From: Nemertoderma westbladi
Lineage: Eukaryota > Xenacoelomorpha > Nemertodermatida > Nemertodermatidae
Assembly (NCBI GenBank): GCA_032718475.1
Contig: JAUCBJ010002140.1
Coordinates: 1-23,456, forward strand
Length of the DNA: 23,456 nt
Reading direction: 5' to 3'
A program made the translations under genes and the position numbers. Shown piece by piece: positions 9,134-18,446 of this stretch (positions are counted from its first letter, which is position 1; every line of letters starts with the position of its first letter). The notes beneath the pieces are model-generated. The model was not told the origin of the DNA and did no database searches. It saw only the letters and a program-made list of their open reading frames with translations.

Positions 9134-9394
9134 GTCGTCATAAAAGCTTTTTCTTTCTCTGCTGGTACCGTTTTGCATTTATTCAAATTAATTATAAGTC
9201 CTTTTAGTTTTACATTAAATTGCAATTATTCTGCTGCGCAGTATAATTTAGAAATGTTCAAGTCATGTTCTAATACTAATACTGTAATATCACCACAGTG
9301 ACACGAATAATAATTAATAATTAAATAATTAAAGACTTACAGACTTACTTTCCAGTCAGGGCAGTGGGATATAAGTATGAGATAGGTAATAGGT
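9134..9394. other. AT-rich non-coding sequence
   Basis: Separates the array from the next LINE. Nothing recognisable: no terminal repeats, promoter or reading frame with plausible composition. Confidence 0.5.
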
Positions 9395-11294
9395 AACAGT
9401 ATGTGCCATGGCAAAACTCTGAGGTTACTTGTAAGAGAGAAGATCTTAAGATAGCCTACAAAGTTAAAACCGAACAACCAACAACAGAAAACATTAACAA
9501 GGTTGAGAAAGCTAAGGACGATCTTAAATTAGCCTACAACATCAGCCAGGAAAAGTACATACAGGATAAAATTGAAGCAATTACAACTGCTCACATACAG
9601 CAACAATCAAGACTTACCTGGCAAACTGTAAATGTGGTATCTGGTCGGAAAAGTTGTGCAAAGGGGCGCCCCAAAGCCGATAGTCCTGAAGAACGTGTTG
9701 GGAAGTGGAAAAATCACTTCATCAACTGGCTTGGGCAGCCACCAAACATCGAGGTCACCTCGAGACACTACCTATAGAAACAGGGGACTTCACACCTACC
9801 GAACTCCAAAGAAGCATTAAAAGCATGTCCAATAATAAAGCGAGTGGATTAGATGAAATCCCAGCGGAGGTATGGAAAACAAGAGTGCTAAACAGACCAT
9901 TATTGAATGTTTGCAACCGGATGTTAAAAGGGGAAAAGCCACCACCAATTTGGACTAAAGGTCAACTAAAGTCTCCCCCAAGAAAGGAGACCTCGGTATA
10001 CCAACAAACTATCGTGGGATCTGTCTGCTTGTGGTAGCTGCCAAAATATACAATAAAATGATTCTATATAGGATTAGGCCTCACATAGAGAAACTACTGC
10101 GTAAGAGCCAAAACGGATTTCGACCAAGTAGATCAACAATAGCTCAGATACTTGCACTACGGAGACTGATTGAATGAATTAAGTCAAAGAATCTCCCCGC
10201 AGTCATGACTTTTGTGGACTTCAAGAAGGCATTCGACTCCATCCATAGAGGCAAAATGCTTGAAATCCTAAGAGCTTATGGAATACCAGAAGTAATTGTT
10301 GCTGGCATTGGATTGTTATATTGTGACACAGAAGCGCAGCTTCTCTCACCAGATGGTGAAACTGAGTTTTTCTCAATCCTGGCTGGGGTACTGCAAGGTG
10401 ACCCATTAGCACCATTACTATTTGTAATTGTGCTGGATTACGCAATGAGGACAGCCACAAAGGGTGAAGATCTGGGATTCACACATCAAGAACGCAGAAG
10501 TAGTAGATATCCGGCAACTACAGTCACAGACACCGACTTTGCGGATGACATCGCCCTGCTCTCTAATACCCTAGCAGATGCACAGCTTCTACTAAATAAT
10601 GTGGAGAGGGCTGCTAAGGAGGTTGGATTGCATATAAATGCTACCAAGACCGAATCCATGACCTTTAATATGTTGATGGAAACTTGACAACCATTGACAA
10701 TAATCAACTAAGGAAGGTCGACGACTTCCAGTACCTTGGATCATGGACAGAGAGTAGCAAAAAGGACATAGAAGTTAGGAAAGCAAAGGCTTGGGTAGCT
10801 CTATCAAAAATGGATACCATCTGGAAATCAGATCTCTCCAGGCACCTGAAGACTAAGTTCTTTCGAGCCACAGTTTTATACAGGGGTGAGACCTGGACAC
10901 TGACTAAGTCTCTTGAACAACGTATTGATGGTTGCTACACAAGACTACTAAGGGCAGCCCTAAACATCAGCTGGAGACAACACATGACAAACGCCGAGCT
11001 TTATGGTACAATACCACCTGTATCAACCACCCTCCGTGAAGATTAAGATTCAGATTAAGATTCAGTGGGCACTGCTGGCGAAGTAAAGACGAGGTCATAC
11101 CAGATCTACTTTTCTGGCAACCAACCCATGGAAAGTGTAGTCGTGGACGACCGGCCATAACATATATAGATCAACTTGAAAGGGATACTGAACTTGGGAG
11201 AAACGAAATTGCGACAACTATGGAGAATCGGGAAGTCTGGAAGGACCTCATTTCCACTGTCCGAGTTCGCTCAACCTAGTAGTAGTAGTAGTCG
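9395..11294 (+). pseudogene. 5'-truncated LINE (copy 1) with broken reverse transcriptase
   Basis: Fragments of one reverse transcriptase ORF lie in order: WQTVNVVSGRKS and a Glu/Lys-rich linker (9403-9777); NNKASGLDEIPAEVWK (9705-10037 frame); NGFRPSRSTIAQILALRRLIE followed by an in-frame TGA near 10174; FVDFKKAFDSIHR (domain A, 10211-10249); GVLQGDPLAPLLF (domain B, about 10385); TDFADDIALLS (domain C, FADD at 10538-10549); GLHINATKTES (domain D); and FQYLGSW (domain E). The thumb-like ETWTLTKSLEQR follows, then a C-terminal FW(x)n region. Frames shift near 9750, 9980, 10675 and 11035. The last is a 12-bp tandem duplication (GATTAAGATTCA) beside a 4-bp loss, seen by comparison with copy 2. 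The catalytic Asp residues are intact, but the ORF is dead. The endonuclease half is absent. The element ends in a short TAG repeat (to 11294). The clade is not settled. Confidence 0.92.
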
Positions 11295-11423
11295 ATAGCC
11301 AAATTACGGGATTAATTATCACCCCGAGTTTGTTACCTACAAAGAAAGGTCAGGTTAATAAACATTAACCAATCATATTACAGTAAATGTATGTAGAAAA
11401 TAACAATAAATGTAGTAGTAGTT

Positions 11424-11484
<61 letters not shown>

Positions 11485-11595
11485 GTAATAGGTATCAGGC
11501 AAGGACTACTGAAGCAAGGACTGGCACACGGTAAATCCAGACTTCGCTAGCGAAGGCCATGTTGTTTATGTTTACTGGTAACCATAATCGATTTA

Positions 11596-11604
<9 letters not shown>
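11295..11604. other. Non-coding sequence between retroelements
   Basis: Contains the TAG microsatellite and otherwise no recognisable gene. The word GACTTCGCTAGCGAAGGC near 11540 holds a perfect short palindrome, CTTCGCTAGCGAAG. Confidence 0.5.
11412..11485. repeat. (TAG)n microsatellite
   Basis: About 24 nearly uninterrupted TAG/GTA triplets with one GTT interruption. The preceding LINE ends in the same triplet 120 bp upstream, so this may be a second LINE tail or an independent expansion. Confidence 0.95.

Positions 11605-11626
<22 letters not shown>
11605..11626. repeat. 22-bp poly-G run
   Basis: An uninterrupted run of 22 G, preceded by GGGTTGGGA and followed by TTAGGG. It lies directly beyond the TAA stop of the minus-strand retroelement fragment, so it reads as poly-C at that element's 3' end. 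It has G-quadruplex potential and is prone to sequencing error. Confidence 0.95.
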
Positions 11627-11627
<1 letters not shown>

Positions 11628-11940
11628 TAGGGACCGTGGACCATCTCGTAGAGTCCCTCGTTATTGCTGAGTGAGGGGTCCACAGTCCCTATGATGGAGG
11701 CCGCGTTGCCGACTAGGATGGCGATGGCCAGCCTCTGCAGGAGGAAGCGGTGAGATCGGGGCTCTTGGGTGACAGAGTGGAGTCTGGCCCCGATCTCCTT
11801 CAGGAACTCGGATGTTTCAGGGCCGGGGCGGCCCAAGGTCTCGTAGGCTACCGGGTGGAAGAGGTAGCCCCGGTCCATGAGTTCCTGATACTTGCGGATC
11901 TTTAGAGATTCCGCTTCCTCCGCAGTACGGCCTCCCGCGG
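11627..11940 (-). pseudogene. C-terminal fragment of a retroelement ORF
   Basis: On the minus strand an open frame runs from 11940 to the TAA at 11627-11629 without an obligatory start: GGRTAEEAESLKIRKYQEL, then DRGYLFHPVAYETLGRPGP, SHRFLLQRLAIAILVGNAAS and GTVDPSL. The pattern 'F.PVA.ETLG..GP...FL.E.G.RL...T.EPR...FL.QRL..A...GNAAS..GT' is familiar to me as the C-terminal tail of invertebrate reverse-transcriptase ORFs, but I cannot name the family. It is markedly GC-richer than its flanks, which supports an insertion. The 5' edge near 11940 abuts GATAGATAGAT simple sequence. Confidence 0.6.
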
Positions 11941-12826
11941 ATAGATAGATTTTGTTAAATTATTAAATTGAATTAAATTGTTACTTTATACACCAAAATC
12001 AGGAGTTTTTCTAAATAGTTTCAGGAAAAAATGCAACTCATAGAATTGCATTGATTTTACTTTTTCCCCGGTGGGTAGAATTTCTTAAATTTTATAACAT
12101 ATGTTAAAAGAGAATCAACTAGAAAATATTTGCACGTAATTTGAGCAAAATCCATGCACACATTCAAAGTTATTTGGTACTCACAGTGTCTGCAAGGCGA
12201 ACTCCAAAACGGAACTCAATATCCAATATTGGTTTATGTTGTTAGTTAAGCGGCTCTCTAGTTACGTAATAAATATTCTAGAACACTATTATTTAACATT
12301 GAGTAAAGCAGCATCTTATATTGGAGCCAGATTTATATGCTGTAGCTATGTGCTATATATGTACTATATGTGTATATATGTGCTATATACTGTATATGTA
12401 GCTTTTTCGAGGCTACATTTTTAAAAGATTTTATGGCTCACTATTTAATATATTAAAATAAATTTACAACAATTTTTATTTGCGGTATATGACGGTTTAT
12501 TGGATATAAACGATATTTAACGAATTGTATCGTCTTCACCGACCTTGAAAACAAGTATATCTTCAGAAGTAACTAACCAAAGGCAAAATTTAACAGTTTG
12601 AATTTATTTTTACTTCTACTTTTCGATTGAAGGACCAGAATAGCTCCCAATATGATTTTTGCAATGTCAGAAAATATTTTTAACAAATTTAACAAATTTA
12701 TGGGTCAAAATGATTCAGGTAAAATGACCAGGATAAACAGCAAGTTAAACTGCTTATAATTAGCAAGTAATTTTATTACTACTGTAATTATTATAGTAAT
12801 TTATTGTATAATGATATTATTTTTAG
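11941..12826. other. AT-rich intron or intergenic sequence
   Basis: No coding sequence recognised. Includes low-complexity TATATGTGC-type repeats at about 12330-12400. If the exon at 12827 is correctly called, at least the right part is intron, ending in the acceptor TATTTTTAG at 12818-12826. Confidence 0.5.
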
Positions 12827-13123
12827 GTGCACCAATTAAGCTTAAAAAGCAAAAGAAGCGCACAAGTGGCTGTTCGCCTTATAATGGAAAGTATTATGGG
12901 TGAAATCGCCATAAAATATTCATGGTGTGGAGCGAAGGGGAAACTCGCATTCGGGGAAACGAAATTAGCTCGCGTGGTCATTGATGCGGTGCAGCGCCGA
13001 CACGATACAGCCGCCGAGGACTTTATCAAACAAAGAGCTTCGTTGTGGTTGGCTCACAGCCCAGAAAAATTTAAGACTTATGTTAGGCCCTCCAAACGGG
13101 CATCAAACAATGGTAACATGTAG
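12827..13123 (+). CDS. 3' terminal exon with DUF4806-like domain
   Basis: The frame opens exactly at the splice acceptor (TTATTTTTAG ending at 12826) and runs 98 codons to TAG at 13121-13123, so it is an exon rather than a complete gene; there is no initiating ATG at its start. Residues about 16-85 (VRLIMESIMGEIAIKYSW, then LAFGETKLARVVIDAV and SLWLAHSPEKFK) match what I know of DUF4806: a helix ending in Y/FSW.G, a conserved F..LK, V..AV, and a final W L.HAPE.. helix. The function of DUF4806 is unknown; it is found in many invertebrate and fish proteins, often with varied N-termini, and some belong to expanded or transposon-associated families. A basic tail (RPSKRAS) follows. Upstream exons are not visible here. 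Assignment is by motif memory, not by search. Confidence 0.7.
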   Translation: MHQLSLKSKRSAQVAVRLIMESIMGEIAIKYSWCGAKGKLAFGETKLARVVIDAVQRRHDTAAEDFIKQRASLWLAHSPEKFKTYVRPSKRASNNGNM

Positions 13124-13270
13124 CATGTTGTAAAATAGTTTGTGTTATTCAGTTTAATGTACTGCTTTATTTTTCTGATATTTTTGTTGCAGGATTTTGT
13201 TTTTGTTGTATTTGTAGTTCTGTCAGGCATTATATTTCAGAATTGGAACTGCGAGTTTCGGCCAAGGACT

Positions 13271-13276
13271 AATAAA
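13271..13276 (+). terminator. Candidate polyadenylation signal
   Basis: AATAAA, 148 bp after the stop codon of the DUF4806-like exon, is the first canonical signal downstream of it and fits a short 3' untranslated region. Confidence 0.45.
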
Positions 13277-14911
13277 ACATAATCCTAACTTTGTGATTCT
13301 TATATAATGTTCTAGAATATTACATTACTTAAATAAGTTAATTTCATTTCACAATTCATATATGTACAATCGTATAATGTACAATTTGTACAATATGTAC
13401 ATGTACAATTGTATAATCCCCACGATTTGTACAGTACAATGTAGCAATAATGTGTGGGAAACAGAAATCGGCAGTACAGTATATTGGTATCCGATTCGAC
13501 CCAAATGTAGGCCTATATGTTAATTTGTGTGAAAAATTTACTTCTAGCAGAATTGATTTGGGTAGTGGAGGAAGAAAATGGCTTTGAAACTGATTTTTAA
13601 TCCATGTAAATAGTAGTAAAATAATAATAGTTAGTTATTGTCGTAGTACATTTTTCATTGATTGATTCGCGCCGCTTTCTATTAGCTACTGTAGATTTTC
13701 GTTATTTGCAAGATGCAGAGATTTTCGTGTTTTTTTTACAATTTTATCCGGGTTTTTGGTTTTCTAATTTACGGCTTTTCCCCTCATCTTTCTAACAGAA
13801 AAATAAAAACTGTCTCAAAAGATCTCCTATAAACCTTTAGTAATATAAGTAATAAATCTTCTATGGAGGGTGGCACCGTACATTACAAAAAAACGAGTGG
13901 GTTATAGTAGTGAGCTGTGCAGCGGTTATTTGTAGTATCACACAAACTATCACACTAATAATCCCCACCCCCATAGCGGATTATTGTTAATTTTGTGTTG
14001 GGCTAATAATTGTGTTAATATTAATAATAATAATGGTTAATATGAATATGAATAATAAATATAGTGCAATTTAAGTGTTATTTAGTATTTCATTTTAATC
14101 TATCGGCTTGCAATAATATGTGGGTTCTCGCGAACTGAACGTATGGGATAATTAAGCCCCCTCCCTACTGGGGAACCAATAATGTGTAAATTGCATAGAA
14201 GTCTGATATCAATGGGATCTGGGGGCTAAAGAGAATATCTATGTACACTGATATCCACGGTGTATGTAGCAAGGATATATTATAACAATAGCAGTTACTG
14301 ATATAATATTTATATGGAGAGGATGGAAAAGTCAATATCGGGAGGATATATATTACGATATCAAATCATATACTGTACATGATATCCATAGGATATAATC
14401 AAATATATCAATGAACATTCTGAGAATATCGTACTAGTATATTATACCAATATTAGTTTGAGATGAGCATCTGATTTCTAATCGGAAGACATCATGACCC
14501 CACCGTAACCCAATATTAGTAACTAATATTGTATGTATGTTGACCGGATGGAAAAGTCAATATCGTGAGGACTTTCTGATATAACATCATTTTAATATTG
14601 TTTGTCTATCGAAATGTTGCTTGGGCATTAATTAGTAGACACTTTGTCTTTAGCTGGAAGGTCCCGTGCCGTTCATTGGGGAGTTTGTTTCGTTGTTTAG
14701 TTATTATTACAGAGTGTTTAAACTTAGGAGTTGATGCAGCGACGGCTTTTCCACTTACATGTAACAGCCAAGAGAGAGAATTGAGATAGAACAGAAAAGT
14801 GAGAGGGGACCCTTCGGTTTTTCTTCTTTTTCGTTCAACGATAACTTTACTTTGATACAGTAGAACCTAGGAAGGACAATCTTCCACTTTTTACTAACAT
14901 TTTTGTTTTAG
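13277..14911. other. AT-rich sequence; partly intron of the ceramide synthase gene
   Basis: No exon recognised; in particular I did not find the Lag1 motif exon. Two features stand out: dense TGTACAAT-type words at 13360-13445, and a GATAT-rich stretch (14205-14590) with a direct repeat whose core is GGATGGAAAAGTCAATATCG at 14321 and 14546. The right end is the pyrimidine-rich acceptor TTTTTGTTTTAG at 14900-14911. Confidence 0.5.
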
Positions 14912-15289
14912 GTTCTCCATTACGCTAAATGCGACCACATCGCACGGCCGTTGGTTTTTGTTTTGGTTGCTGTATTCTTCGTATCCCGTCTTTATTTATT
15001 CCCCTTCTACATACTCAATTCTGTCATGTTCAAGAGTATGGAGGTTTACTCTGTCTACAACCCCTTCTACCCGCAGTCATGGCAACCACCCCGCCTCCAC
15101 ACCATTCCGTGGTTCACCTGGTGGAGTTACTTCAACTTTAAGTTGTCGTTGTTGATGTGTTTCTCCTGCGTTTGGGGTTTCGGTTTCGCGAAACTCGCCC
15201 TTCGCGTGGCTAAACGTGAACGAGTTCAGGATACTCGAAGCGAAACTGAATCGGCTTCCGGATGCGAAGAACTGAATGGAAACTTATAA
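14912..15289 (+). CDS. Ceramide synthase, last exon (TLC domain C-terminus)
   Basis: The exon opens in frame at the acceptor and gives 125 residues before TAA. Ceramide synthases join a fatty acyl-CoA to a sphingoid base in the endoplasmic reticulum membrane. Residues 3-6 (HYAK) through 13-42 (PLVFVLVAVFFVSRLYLFPF, then ILNSVMFKSME) match the late TLC domain of animal family members (LNYA...; VF..TR...PF.ILN...F.S.E). A second hydrophobic helix spans about residues 77-97, then comes a basic stretch (RVAKRERVQ) and an acidic Ser-rich tail, DTRSETESASGCEE. That tail resembles the C-terminal phosphorylation region of CERS2/5/6-type enzymes, where casein kinase 2 acts. The loop between helices (NPFYPQSWQPPRLHTIPW) is longer than in vertebrate CERS5/6 as I recall them. 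Which paralogue it is cannot be decided. The Lag1 catalytic histidines lie in upstream exons outside what I could find. Confidence 0.88.
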   Translation, partial: VLHYAKCDHIARPLVFVLVAVFFVSRLYLFPFYILNSVMFKSMEVYSVYNPFYPQSWQPPRLHTIPWFTWWSYFNFKLSLLMCFSCVWGFGFAKLALRVAKRERVQDTRSETESASGCEELNGNL

Positions 15290-15562
15290 ATTGTAAAGAT
15301 TTGTTTGATTGGTCGCATTAGATTGTAAATGACCAAAAAAGTAGAATGGGGTTTCCAAAAAACAAAACAGACAGGGAGTGGAGGAATGGACATAAATCAC
15401 ATTAATTAATCAGTAATGCCCCAGTTTAGCAAAGGCAGTTATACAGTAGGCCTATTTCGACTTTGTTACCACCTCATAGGTGGCCTTTTTATCCGGGTAC
15501 CAAATATGTAACAAGACATGGAAATTTCATTGCGAATTAGGAGTGTATTAACGCTAAGCCGG
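15290..15562. other. 3' flank of the ceramide synthase gene
   Basis: Probably the 3' untranslated region followed by intergenic DNA. No canonical AATAAA was seen close after the stop codon. Contains TAGGCCTA near 15450. Confidence 0.4.
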
Positions 15563-15584
15563 CTACCGACCAACAATCATTACA

Positions 15585-15783
15585 CTATCTCTCTTAATAC
15601 TAGAACCATTTTGAGGGGGTTGGAGCCCCCCCCCCCCCCTAATTTCTTTCAAATTTAAACCATATGCTACGAAATTTGATATGATGATAGTTCGACAATT
15701 TTTCTTTCTGTTGACCTTGTCGGATTTTTCAATTTCTGAGCTATTTAGAGCATAATTATATGCATATTCAATATTCATATGCA
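15585..15783 (-). repeat. Dispersed repeat, minus-strand copy
   Basis: Reading the minus strand, this contains GCTCAGAAATTGAAAAATCC, then TTGTCGAACTATCATCAT, a 14-bp C/G run (15626-15639) and AAAATGGT. The same order occurs on the plus strand at 19386-19549, clearly homologous but diverged. It abuts the 3' tail of LINE copy 2 at 15784. A palindrome ATGCATAT...ATATGCAT lies at its right edge. The open frame through it is incidental. The class is unknown. Confidence 0.75.
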
Positions 15784-15904
15784 TCTACTACTATTACTAC
15801 TAGGTCGAGCGAACTCGGACAGTGGAAATGAGATCCTTCCGGGTTTACCGATTCTCCATAGTTGTCGCAATTTCGTTTCTCTCAAGTTCAGTATCCCTTT
15901 CAAG

Positions 15905-16113
15905 CTATAGATAGATAGATTTATTTATACATTATGGAAAAACAATAACAAATACACCAAACAATGTACCGGTATAAAGGTATTGTATAGGATTTATACA
16001 TTATAGGATATAGGATTATTATATATTATTATTATAGGATTATAACATATAGGATTACCCCTAAAGCTTTGCAGCTTTAGGGGTCCTTTAAAGCTGGTCT
16101 ACTGTACATACAG
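15905..16113 (-). mobile_element. SINE-like insert within LINE copy 2
   Basis: This stretch is absent from the matching place in LINE copy 1 (between the homologues of 'cttgaaaggg' and 'ccataacata'). It contains a perfect 12-bp-stem hairpin, ACCCCTAAAGCT (16057-16068) with loop TTGC and AGCTTTAGGGGT (16073-16084), several AGGATTATA-type words, and ends in TAGATAGATAGA at 15906-15920. A simple-repeat tail suggests a minus-strand retroposon. No target duplication is clear, and about a dozen LINE bases seem lost at the junction. No Pol III boxes were identified. Confidence 0.5.
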
Positions 16114-16232
16114 TATGTTATAGCCGGTCGTCTACGGGTACGCTTTCCATGTGTTGGTTGCCATAAAAGTAGATCTGGTATGACCTCGTCTTTACTTCGT
16201 CAGCAGTGCCCACTGAATCTTAATCTGCGTTC

Positions 16233-16240
16233 ACGGAGGG
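16233..16240. repeat. 8-bp target site duplication, left
   Basis: ACGGAGGG, repeated exactly at 18659-18666 and present once in the uninterrupted LINE copy 1 (as CCCTCCGT near 11030). Confidence 0.95.
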
Positions 16241-18062
16241 CAGTGCCGGATTAAGCATCTGGTGGCCCTAAGGCACATTTTAGTAATTTCCAACAAATGG
16301 CCCGAAAATTGATATTTTTCCGCAAACCCTTTCAAAAGAAAAAGCTGCTAAAAACAACTGAAATTGTGAAAATGTTGCGAAGGAAATATAAAGTATTTTC
16401 GTTGGATGACTGCGTGCAAATAAGTACTAAGTACTTTAATAATAAGTTCTGTACTTTGCAAAAATAGTTTTCATCAAGAATTGTAACATTACTAAACGGA
16501 ATATTATGCCTATAAAACCTTTGCTATAAAAAGTGTAATGGTTTTGGTAGAATTTCTCAAGCTTTAATTTTTAATATACAGTATTAATGAGACAACTACC
16601 ACAAATCTATTTGTTTTATTTGTTGATTTTATTGATTTGATTTATTTTTCTATAATTTATAAAGCTACTATTCTGAAACTTTAACACAATGATCTGTGAT
16701 CTTTTATATACTATGAAAACTGAGTATAGATAGCTTCATAAACCGTTTGTTCGAAAAATATGGCACTTTTCGAGTAAGTCGGTTTTTTTCAAAAATGTTA
16801 TCAATTTTGATATGTATATGTAAATTTTTATGCATTTATATGTAAATTAGCTCATGTTTAAGGATCTGTAATACCACCTGCATTGAAGTTCTTGGTCCAA
16901 GACTTTGGTAAAATGGACCTGTAGATATGTAGGCTATCTTCTATGGAAATTTTAGCACAAAATTAATGTTTTTGAAAAATTTATGGCGGTTTTAGTATGT
17001 CCGGGCTATATTTTGGGAATCAAATATTTTGTGATAGACAAAGTGTAACTGTTACTGTACAAAATCGGTACTAGAAGATCTAAATGGCCATGTTTTACAA
17101 AACCAACGTTAATAGTCCTAAAGCTGCTGAATGTTTTGGTATATGTTTGATGGCAATTGAGTAAAAAATAAAATAGTAGTAGGGAATTTAGTGATGAAAA
17201 AAGTCAAAATCGACAAACTGAGAAAAAGGTTGTTTTATACAGAGAGTCATAAATTATCAGCAATATATTATGTTGTTGAAAAGAGAAGTGTTGAGGTCAA
17301 AAAATCATTCACTGTTGAAAACCGATATCACCTCATGAAAGCCCTTCTATTAAACAACAAAAAATTGTGTAAATTTTCGAAAATTTCATTTCTGTAGGGG
17401 TTATAGTTGGCCCCCTTAAGGCTGACTGGCCCCTGTAGGCATTTAGCAATTTTGATCGGATCGTGGGACTGTGTTATTTATTTGCTGTAGGGTAGGTTTC
17501 GCAGGGTACTTATCTTTACAGGACTTGCTGAGAAATATAACACACCAAAAGTGTGGGCTTAGTGCAAATATATAATATTTCTGATCTAGATTTGGACTTG
17601 CTGAGAAAGTAATGTTCTTCGATAAGAGAACAGTCTCGGAAAAAAACAGTTTTTGTCACTAATTTTAATTTACCCAAATTCAATTATGCTGTCCGAGAGT
17701 TTTGCAGGAATTGCATCTAAAATGCCATCGATTGCAAAATTCAATACACGAGGGCAGAACATCTGAATTTCGGTTAAATTAAATTACAGTAGTGACAAGA
17801 AGTTATTTCTGACACGTTTTTTTTTATCAACAACTACTTTATCTACAACCAAGTTATCCTTTTTTTTTATCTATTAGGGCCTATATTTATAAAACTTGTT
17901 TCCGGTAAATAAAAATTAATTTCGCACTACCATATCTCCACGCCATTCATTTACTATGTACATTATTTCCAGTATGTCACCACGTCATTATTTGGTTGTT
18001 CTATAAAGATGTAATATTATGGTTTTGTTCAGAAATGGAAAAAATGAGAAAGCGCGTCACCG

Positions 18063-18133
18063 GGGGTTGAACCAGCGCTATACGTACGTTTCAGCATATC
18101 AGGCCTCAGCAGTAGCGATAACCAGTTCAGCCA
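18063..18133 (-). repeat. tRNA-like fragment (A and B box words)
   Basis: On the minus strand, TGGCTGAACTGG (18122-18133) matches the Pol III A-box consensus TRGCNNARYNGG, and GGTTCAACCC (18063-18072) matches the B box GGTTCRANNC. The spacing is longer than in standard tRNAs and nearer that of Leu/Ser tRNAs. I could not draw a convincing T stem or acceptor stem, so this is a tRNA relic or SINE head rather than a working tRNA. Confidence 0.45.
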
Positions 18134-18403
18134 CTTGTCCCTGACATTCACTATCCCACCTAATCCACTTCTATTGAACGGGCAGTCTTAAGTTGCATAT
18201 GCTATCTCTAACAGCGGACCTACCGGCCTCAAGTATGTTAGAGTGAAACAGGAGTAAAGTACAAATAAATTTTTTGGTTGTTCTAGAAAGTTTAATAGCT
18301 TAACTACAAATAATTCCCCACAAATAAATAAAATAATTCTCCATTATTCATAATTGGCAATTTAAAGTTTTACAGCCCAAGTTTTATTATTTCCCAGCCA
18401 TCA

Positions 18404-18446
18404 GGTCTCGAACTAATAACACAGCACCTGTCGGTTGACTGAGCTA
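18404..18446 (-). repeat. Second tRNA-like fragment
   Basis: On the minus strand, TAGCTCAGTCAA (18435-18446) is close to an A box and GTTCGAGACC (18404-18413) is a good B box. They are about 10 nt too close for a complete tRNA. Same strand as the fragment at 18063-18133, about 310 bp away, inside the same hAT element. Confidence 0.35.

Noticed and set aside
6296-9143. Long overlapping plus-strand reading frames, Cys-rich, up to 413 codons
   Set aside because: They are the 31-bp unit read in rotating frames. There is no initiation context, no non-repeat domain, and every frame gives the same peptide.
11590-11632. TTAGGG words on both sides of the poly-G run, as possible interstitial telomere sequence
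   Set aside because: Only single copies are present with no tandem repetition; they are explained by G-rich sequence next to a retroelement stop codon.
15563-15784. Minus-strand 73-codon frame through the dispersed repeat
   Set aside because: It crosses a 14-bp homopolymer and is not kept open in the homologous copy at 19386.
18063-18133. Functional tRNA gene
   Set aside because: A- and B-box words are present, but the stems do not pair and the spacing is abnormal, so only a tRNA-like relic is supported.
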